NCBI GenBank assembly: GCA_031549345.1
Contig: JAVBPY010000018.1
Coordinates: 1 to 53,529 of the forward strand
Length of the DNA: 53,529 nucleotides
Direction: 5' to 3'
Source: CASFRF01 sp031549345
GTDB taxonomy: Bacteria; Verrucomicrobiota; Lentisphaeria; Victivallales; Victivallaceae
Part shown: positions 24,796 to 32,800 of the stretch, one piece after another
How the letters are laid out: each line of letters opens with the position of its first letter
Numbering within the stretch: the first letter of the stretch is position 1
Position numbers and translations under genes: made by a program
Notes under the pieces: generated by a model
Seen by the model: only the letters and a program-made list of their open reading frames with translations
Database searches by the model: none
Told to the model about the DNA's origin: nothing

Positions 24796-25831
24796 ATGCG
24801 CGAATCTACTTTATTATTCACTGAAATATTCGTCGTCCGGCGGCAAAATTCTTTTGCTGCTTGATGAGGCGGGGGAGTACGCGGATTTTCTCCCCCTGGT
24901 TCAACTGGATCGTTGTACCGTGGTTTGCACGCGTTTCGATGCACTGCAATGCTTTGCGCCTGTCTCCTCCCGTGTCCGTTTCAACCGGATGCTTTTGAAG
25001 GAGTTCGCTTGCGGGACCTTCGATACGATCCTTTTCCGGATCACCAAATCGAAGGCGTGTGTTCACTACATCATCAACCGCTGTTTCCAGCTTCTGAAGC
25101 CTGGCCAGGCGCTTCACCTGGCCGGAGGAAGAACCGAAGGGATCAAGACCTACGCGGAAAAAGCCGCCGCGCTTTTCGGCGACGAACACCCGGCAACCAT
25201 CACTTCCGGCGATTGCACCGGGGATCGTGTTGTGCGGATCGTCAAAAAATCTTCTTCCCCCGCGACACCCCTCCTGCCGGATGGCGATTACGCGACAATG
25301 CGGCAACTTTCGCTCGGCGGCATGGAGTACTGCACGAGTCCCGGCGTTTTCGGCTGGGATAAAATCGACAAAGGGAGCGAAATTCTTGTTTCCGCCCTGC
25401 CCTCTTTGGCGCAACAGCGCGTCCTGGATTTGGGGTGCGGCTATGGCTATCTTTCCGTTCAGGCCGCCCGCCTGGGCGCCGCCGAAGTCGTGGCGACGGA
25501 CAACGATGCCAGGGCCGTCGCGGCCTGCCGGGAGAATTTTGCGTTCCACGCCATTCCGGGGCGCATCGTCCCCTCCGACGGCGGGGATGTTTTGGAGGAA
25601 ACCTTTGACTGCATTCTCTGCAACCCGCCGTTTCACCAGGGATTTCAAAGCAGTCATGCCGTTTCGGAAAAATTCGTGAATGCTGTTTTTCGCCTTCTCG
25701 CTCCCGAAGGGGTGTGTTATATGGTCTGCAACGCATTCCTTGGGTACGAGGCAAAAACAACCCCTTTCTTCCGCTTGCAGAATGTCTGCGAAAGAGAGGG
25801 GTTTAAAGTGCTGCGTTTGAGCAAAGGCTGA
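24788..25831 (+). CDS. rsmC: 16S rRNA m2G1207 methyltransferase RsmC-like
   Basis: The 347-residue protein has the two-domain RsmC arrangement: a decayed N-terminal methyltransferase-like domain (residues 1-165) and a functional C-terminal one. The latter has VLDLGCGYGYLSV (SAM binding), VVATDNDARA and the catalytic NPPFHQGF of N2-guanine methyltransferases. The ATG at 24788 is inside the preceding gene's last codons. It ends 16 bases before the convergent thi4 stop, with no clear terminator between them. Confidence 0.9.
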   Translation: MSECANLLYYSLKYSSSGGKILLLLDEAGEYADFLPLVQLDRCTVVCTRFDALQCFAPVSSRVRFNRMLLKEFACGTFDTILFRITKSKACVHYIINRCFQLLKPGQALHLAGGRTEGIKTYAEKAAALFGDEHPATITSGDCTGDRVVRIVKKSSSPATPLLPDGDYATMRQLSLGGMEYCTSPGVFGWDKIDKGSEILVSALPSLAQQRVLDLGCGYGYLSVQAARLGAAEVVATDNDARAVAACRENFAFHAIPGRIVPSDGGDVLEETFDCILCNPPFHQGFQSSHAVSEKFVNAVFRLLAPEGVCYMVCNAFLGYEAKTTPFFRLQNVCEREGFKVLRLSKG

Positions 25832-25846
25832 CGGAGAGCGAATTTT

Positions 25847-26632
25847 TTATTTGCGTTTAAGCTTCGCTTCGATCAGTTCCGCGACTTTCTGTCCGGACAT
25901 CAGCATTCCGCCGAAGATCGGTCCCATACGGTAGCCGCCGCCCACGTTGTTGGCGCTCATGCCGCAGGCAAAAAGACCGTTGTAGTATTCGCGGGTGTTC
26001 TCCACGGTGGAGGCTTCGCCGGAATCGACCCACATCGGTTTTTCGCCGATGACGCCGCCGGTCGTGGTGTCGAGTTTTACGCCCGCCTTCTTGCAGGCAA
26101 GCTGCATGACTTCGCTCGGGTGTCCGGTTCCGTCCACGACAACTTCGGAGATGACCGTCAGGGGATCGACGTGCATCTGAAGGCGCGCCACCGGCGTCCA
26201 GTTGATGACAAGTCCGTTGACCTTGTTGTTCTTGAAGACGATGTCTTCCACGCTCACGGAGTTGAAAATCTTCGCCCCCGCCTTGACCGCGCCGTAAATC
26301 AGCGCGGAGGCAAGTTCCACGGAGTCGAGGGTGAAATATCCTTTCGCGTCCGCGATTTCCTTGTACCCGATGCCGAACTCATCGAGGATGTGGAGCGCAT
26401 CGGTCTGCACGACAACTTCGTTGAAGAGCATGCCGCCGCCCCACGTTCCGCCGCCGGGGGCGAGTTTGCTTTCGAAAATCGCCACACGGATGCCCTTCTT
26501 GGCGAGGTAGCGCGCGGCGACCAGCGCGGAAGGGCCGCCGCCGACGATCGCGACATCGATCTCGAGCGAGTTTTCGAGTTTATCGGCGAAATTGCGGACA
26601 ATCGCCCGCGAGATCACGTTTTCAATGGCCAT
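25847..26632 (-). CDS. thi4: Sulfide-dependent ADP-thiazole synthase (Thi4)
   Basis: This FAD/NAD-binding enzyme of 261 residues makes the thiazole precursor of thiamine from NAD, glycine and sulfide. It shows VAIVGGGPSALVAARYLAK, GGGTWGGGMLFNEVVVQ and GMSANNVGGGYRMGPIFGGML. The position that in yeast is the sulfur-donating Cys is His154 (in MHVDPLTVISE), as in methanogens. It should therefore be a multi-turnover enzyme using free sulfide, not a suicide enzyme. AAAGGA lies 7 bases before the ATG. Other thiamine genes are not nearby, and no TPP riboswitch is seen upstream. Confidence 0.93.
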   Translation of the reverse strand: MAIENVISRAIVRNFADKLENSLEIDVAIVGGGPSALVAARYLAKKGIRVAIFESKLAPGGGTWGGGMLFNEVVVQTDALHILDEFGIGYKEIADAKGYFTLDSVELASALIYGAVKAGAKIFNSVSVEDIVFKNNKVNGLVINWTPVARLQMHVDPLTVISEVVVDGTGHPSEVMQLACKKAGVKLDTTTGGVIGEKPMWVDSGEASTVENTREYYNGLFACGMSANNVGGGYRMGPIFGGMLMSGQKVAELIEAKLKRK

Positions 26633-26660
26633 GGTTTTTCCTTTCATTGGCAGTTTTTCT

Positions 26661-26689
26661 AATGTAGCCCCACTCGGGCCAAAAGTCAA
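26661..26689 (-). promoter_or_regulatory. Promoter of thi4
   Basis: On the minus strand TTGACT (26684-26689), 17 bp, TACATT (26661-26666). Confidence 0.7.
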
Positions 26690-26760
26690 TCGAGCGGTCT
26701 GTGAGCGGGCGTTTTTTTATCGATTTTACAGTTTTTTTACAGAAAACAACCCTTCACGAA

Positions 26761-26789
26761 TTGCATTTTCAGTGTTTGTGCTCTATATA
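26761..26789 (+). promoter_or_regulatory. Promoter of the giant surface-protein gene
   Basis: TTGCAT (26761-26766), 17 bp, TATATA (26784-26789). The ribosome binding site GGAGGG is at 26829-26834. Just upstream, 26713-26745 is T-rich with two TTTTACAG copies. Confidence 0.6.
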
Positions 26790-26841
26790 TTATATAAAGA
26801 CAAGAAAATAATCACTCAAACTGATCCTGGAGGGATACACC

Positions 26842-29800
26842 ATGAGTAACACGTTGCGACAAATACACGGACTGATCCTGCCGGAAGGTTTTGCGAACAC
26901 GGACTTCAACCAGACCGTCTACCTCGATTTCGACGGCGCGGATAATTTGTCCTACAACGGACCGGTTTCGGTGGAAGGCGTAACCGTTTCGGCCGCGCGC
27001 CTCGACGCGGCCACGATTGCAACCATCGTTGCGGAACTCAATGAACTCTTCGCCTTCTGCGGCGTTACGTTCACAGTGGAGGCTTCGGCGGAAGGCGCGT
27101 ACTCCACGGTGTACGTGGGGGAAACAACCTCCTTCGATCACCTGGGCTCTTTCCTTGGCCTTGCGGAAAGCATCGATGTGGGCAATGCGGACAAAAACGA
27201 CAACGCGTTCGTCTTCTCCGACCGCGTTACCCCGGAAGCCCTCACGGACGTGATCGCTCACGAAGTCGGCCACCTCCTGGGGTTCTCCCACGCGCAAACC
27301 ACCGGCACCCTCCTCGATTACGCCGCGACGGACACCGCGATAATCATAACTACCCACTACATGGGAGCCCTCAATTCCGTTAACGACGTCGTTATTGTTT
27401 CCAAGGGAGGGATTTATACAGACGACGGGTCCATTTCCTCCACCGGAACGGCGACATACCCCTACGCCCTTCGGCTCGGTGCCCCTGTTCGGGTGACACT
27501 TGGCGGTGATGTTTCCATTGAAGGCGCTGGCGGCACGACAGCCGCGAAAGAGATTTCCGCCATCGACTTCGGCTCCAATAACGGAACCATGGCCTTCACC
27601 AAGGCGACAGGGGCCGCCCAGGGGCACGACACGCCGGTTACGATTACTGCAAAAAATGCTTACAGAACCTATTTGCCCTACATGGCAGAGCAGGGAAGTC
27701 CTCGAACCCCTTCCATCCTGAATCCGACAACGCCCGCGAGCAAGAGCCCGGACACTCCAACATATACAAGCGCGCCGCCTACGGAGTGTTCTGCCATGGG
27801 AATTTCTTCCAGCAAAACAATCTTTGTGGACGGGGCACTTTCGGCGACATTCGATATTCAGGCAGGCTATGCGCAAGGGGGATATAGAACAGCCGGGAAA
27901 CCCCTGGACAACGCGTCTTCCAATACTGTCAAGGCATACGCTATTTCCGCCGGCGCCCTCTCCGTAAGTGATCTTTTCCGCGGGACGATGAATGTTTCTG
28001 CGACCTTGCGGGCCCGTGGCTACGTTGAAGCAAAAGCTGCGAGTAACACCGTAGACGCCGCCGGAATCCGGGTGGGCGGCGCGCTCAGCATCGGTGGGAA
28101 GTTTGAGGGAAACATCATTGTCAACAACACTGGCAATGAAATTATCGGGCACACCTACCAGTTGTACGACGACGGCAAAGATTTCATGCGCAGCAAGAAG
28201 AAGGACGTCGATGTTTCGGGCAACACATTCACCGCCGCCGGAATTTACGCCGCCAGTTTCCATGCAGGGAATAACATTACCGGCAACATCGCCGTCAATG
28301 TAGCGGGTACAATTTCCGCCGTGTCCAATACGATTGTTAAAGACAGCGCGAAGATCGACGCATCGGGAAACACATTTGCCGCCACCGGAATCAACATGTC
28401 TGGTGACCTTGTGATCGCCAACGGCTATGCCGGAAAGACGGAGGTAACAACAAGCGGAGTCATCATCGCCAGCGCCGTTCTGGATCGCCTCAGCGACGAG
28501 GATCATAGCAAGGGGAGCGCAGGGGTCGGTTCCGTGGACCTTACAAAGAACACGTTCACCAGCGTTGGTTTCAAGGGCAATACGATCACTTTGGGCGGTG
28601 CGTTTTCGGGCTCAATCTATACTTCGACCACTGCAACGACACACGCGGAAATTGCGGGCTATAATCATACCGGGGATATTAAAAACAACAAGGAAGGGCT
28701 GATCTCTTACGGAGAAAACGCCGTTTCTTCCATTGGCATTTCCGGAGAGAAAGTTGAATTCACTGGCGTTTTTTCGGGCAGAATCGAAGCCAATGTGACA
28801 ATTTCCAATACTCAATGGGGATATTTGGGCGATCCCGATCCCATTGGTTATGATAATGATGGAAACCCCATATATACCGGCACAGGTGGCACATTAAAAT
28901 ACACTGTTTCCCCTCCCGATATAGAGGCCTATGGAATTCGGGGGACCACCTATGTAAGCGTATCATCAAGTGGCAGTGTACAGGCGGAACTTGGCGGCTT
29001 CATCTCCGCTTCCATCACCGATTCGGTCATTTTTGGCAGCACGGACCCCGACAAAAAAATCAAGACGGCGTGGTCTGTCGGTCTCCGCACGGCTTCACTT
29101 ATGGCGGAAAAGATCACCGGCGTAATCGCCGGACGAGTGTCCAATTTCATGACGGATACAGAGTATTTTGTGCCCGATTCCAATAGATGGGAGTACTGGG
29201 GTGCCCGTGTGGAAACTGCCGGAATCTTTATCGATGATGCTGGTGGAACGCTCAATGGCGGTACCGATGAATACGGACAAGCTAAGGCCCTGCAGCTGAC
29301 CGAATCTTCCCGTATTATCGCTGTTCGCAACACGGGAAAAGAACAAGGCCTTACTCTCGGAAAAAATGGCACCATTACCGCGATTCTGGGCGGCGCGTCC
29401 GGAATGTATGTGAACGTAAACGGTTTCCTCTTCGGGGGGGAATCTTCCAAGACGGTGAAGGAACTCCTCGCCGATATGAACGCCTATGCGGCGATCCGTT
29501 ATGAAAACACCCCCGCGGCGAATGCTCTCCGCGCGAGCTTGGCCGCGGCGGCGACCGCCGACGCTATCAACACATATCGGGTGAATCAGGACGGGACGAG
29601 CACGTATACCACGGCCCGCGATGAAATTATTCTCGACGAGAACGCCATTGTTTGGGGAAGCATCGACCTCCAGGCCGGGAACAACTTTATCGATATCCAC
29701 AGCAATGCGCAGATGTTCGGTGATCTTCAGGCCTCTCTGGGAACGTTGAACGTTCAGTTCAATTTGCGCGGCGATGCGCAAAAAGGGGCCATCGTATCCC

Positions 29801-32800
29801 TCACCGACAAGGGAGTTACGGAAAACAGTATCATCACCTTCACCGCCGACCTCTTGAATGTGGGAAGAAGCCTCCCCGTGGAAACGAGCACGGGAACCAC
29901 CAAGGGCGATGCCGCGACGAAAAAGAAGGTAGTCCCCACAGAATACGGCATCTACAGCCTTATCGAAGGGGATCTGAGCATCGACTGGCTCAACCGTGAA
30001 ATATCCTTCTTTTACAGGTATTACGACGAAGGGACAAAGACGTACGTGCAGGAAACAGGGCACGCCTCCATCAATGGCGACGGCGTTACCTTTAAAGACG
30101 GCGCGCGCGTCTACGCTGTTTACGTGAACCAGGACGGATACGTCGGCGGCACGAATTCGACTGCCAAGGAGTCCATCCGCCTTGTCGTTGCGCCACCCCC
30201 CGATACGGCAGCCCAACCGGTTATAACAATTAAAGCGGAAGCCTCAGGAAACTACACCCACCTTTTCTGGAATGCCGTCGAGGGCGCGGTGGGGTATACT
30301 GTGGAATATGTCATGGCGGATGGCGTTGTGGCCGATCCCAGCAAGCTGGACTTCAGCATGGCGCTGAGCTTCAAGTGTATCACCGAGTACTGGTCCGGAA
30401 GCGCCGCCACCAACGCGTACCTTGCGCTTGACAGGAGTACGTCGCAGTATTACTTCCGCATTACGGCGATTAAGGCGGATGGAACGCGCACCGAGTGGGA
30501 CTACAGTACGGCGGGATACACCGTCAAGTCGACCGGGTTCGTGGGCAGTGTTTCCGCTGTTACCAACACGGCGGGCGATGCGCAGAATAACGGATGGGAT
30601 GCCATCCGCGTATCCGGCGGGCTGGTTACGGACAAGGGCGTCTACCTGGATTGGAGCGACGCCATATCCGCCTCCGGGATAAGGGAGTATCAAGTCGAAT
30701 ATGTGATGATTGGATACATAGACGACGAAGGCGAATATATAACCGTCAGTGGAGGGATCGCGTCCACAATCTCTGTCCGCGATGCCTACATCGGTACGCT
30801 TACGGAAGCGACGGAGGTTTACGACGTCAAGACCGTTATCAGCGAAACGATTCTTTCCGGCGACCTCCTGACGGCGGGCGCGACGTACAAGTGGCGCGTC
30901 CGCGCCATAGGGAATGACGGAACGAACGCGGACACGGACACCGGATGGTCCACCGAAAACGCGCAATTCACTTACAACCCGACGGCGGCCGCCGGTGAGG
31001 TCAACCCGGCCTCCCCCCTCGCCCCGACGAGCCTCCTTTTCCGGATGCAGGGATCGGTCGCAACGTTCTCCTGGGCGACACCCGTGGACAACAAAGGCGA
31101 TAACGCCAACAACATCAAGCGCTACATTGTCGAGTACTCGCAATATGAAGACTTCTCGCGCGATGTGATCCGCAAGGACCTCACGGCGACGGAACTTGTC
31201 GCCTCCGGCCTGGTTAACTTCGCCCAGTACTTCTGGCGCGTAAAGGCTATCGACGCAAGCGGGAACCAGAGCGATTGGGTAAAGGGTGACTCCTTCCTTG
31301 TCTATGCCAAGGATGAAACAGGTCCCGACGGCATCGTCAAAAGCAGCATGACGGCGGAACAGACCATCGGCGTGGCGGAGGCAACCTTGTCCTGGGCAGC
31401 CGTGGTTGACGCCCAGAAAGATGCGCTGACAACCAAGGAAGACAACTACCTTTCCGGCGTCAAAGGCTATGTGCTGGAGTACTCCACCGACGCGAGCTTT
31501 GCGACCTCCACATTTGTAACGTCTTCTGTTGATGTCATCGGCGCGATTCCGAAAACCTCTTACACCCTCTCGGGCCTTGTCGGCGACGATTCAACGACGG
31601 ATTACTACTGGCGCGTCTATGCCATCGACTGGGCGGGCAACAAAAGTGCCGTAACAAACGGGCCGACCTTCTACGTCGATACCCTTGCTCCGGACTTCAA
31701 CAGCATCGCCGTTACGGTGGATGGGAGCACGGAAAACGGCGGCGCCTTCGTCTTCAACTGGGATGTTACCGACAACCGCCCGGGGAGCATCAGTTATACC
31801 GTGGAGATTTTCACCGACGCATCCATGTCTGTTGAATCGCTCCTCCTGACGCAGGCGCTCACCGATACATCCACTTTCTCCACTTCCGTCTTCGCAACCG
31901 ATGACATCGATTACAACACCTACTACTGGCGCGTTAGTGCAACCGACGGACGACAGAACACCAGCTTCACGACCGGGGCCGTTACAGTGGATCTTGTGGA
32001 CGACACGCCGCCGCCCGCGGTGGATGGACTCGTCGCGCCCGATCAGTTCGGCATATTCGAATTCAGCTGGAACGGCGTGGTCGACAACAAGTCGAACCCC
32101 TGTACCTATACGTTCGTCCTCTCCAACGATGCGGCATTCGGCGGCAACAGCATCACCTTGAGTGGGCTTACTGTAACAACACTGAATAAAAACGACATCA
32201 CAAGCGCATGGGGCGGTGTGTTGCCCGATAACACACAGTACTACTGGAAGGTCATCTCTGTGGATGGCGCGGGCAACGAAAGCATCGCGGTGGAGGGAGA
32301 GTCGTTCTACTTCGACACCATCGCGCCTACGATCACAAGCATGAATGTTACGGTAACAGGCAGCACCGAAACAGGTGCCGACTTCACCTTCAACTGGGTG
32401 GCCGCCGACGACCGTCCCGGCGACGTTCAATACATCCTGGAAATCTTCAGCGATGCAGCCATGACCGAGAGTTTCATGTGCGTTGGGCTTCTGAATGATG
32501 CCACATACACCTTTGGCAAGTACACAGAGCTGGAAGTGGACGGGAAGAGATTCTACTGGAGCATCACCGCGATTGACGGAAGCCAGAACTCTTCGACTCT
32601 CACAGGATCATTCGACGTCGATCTCCTGGATGATACGGCGCCGAGCACCATTCCTTATGTGATTGCGCCGGTACAATTCGGCGCGCGCAATTTTGCATGG
32701 GGCGCGTCGGAAGACAACAAGTCGAACCCCTGTACTTACACGTTTGTGTTCTCCGACAGCTACGGGAAAACCATCTCCATCTCCGGCCTTACCACCACAT

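Noticed and set aside
26640..26760. TPP riboswitch before thi4
   Set aside because: The conserved THI-element blocks are absent; the leader is too short and starts just after a good promoter.
26812..28506. Minus-strand open frame of 564 codons under the giant gene
   Set aside because: It is a shadow of the N-terminal and stalk coding sequence; Gly/Val/Arg-rich with no domain.
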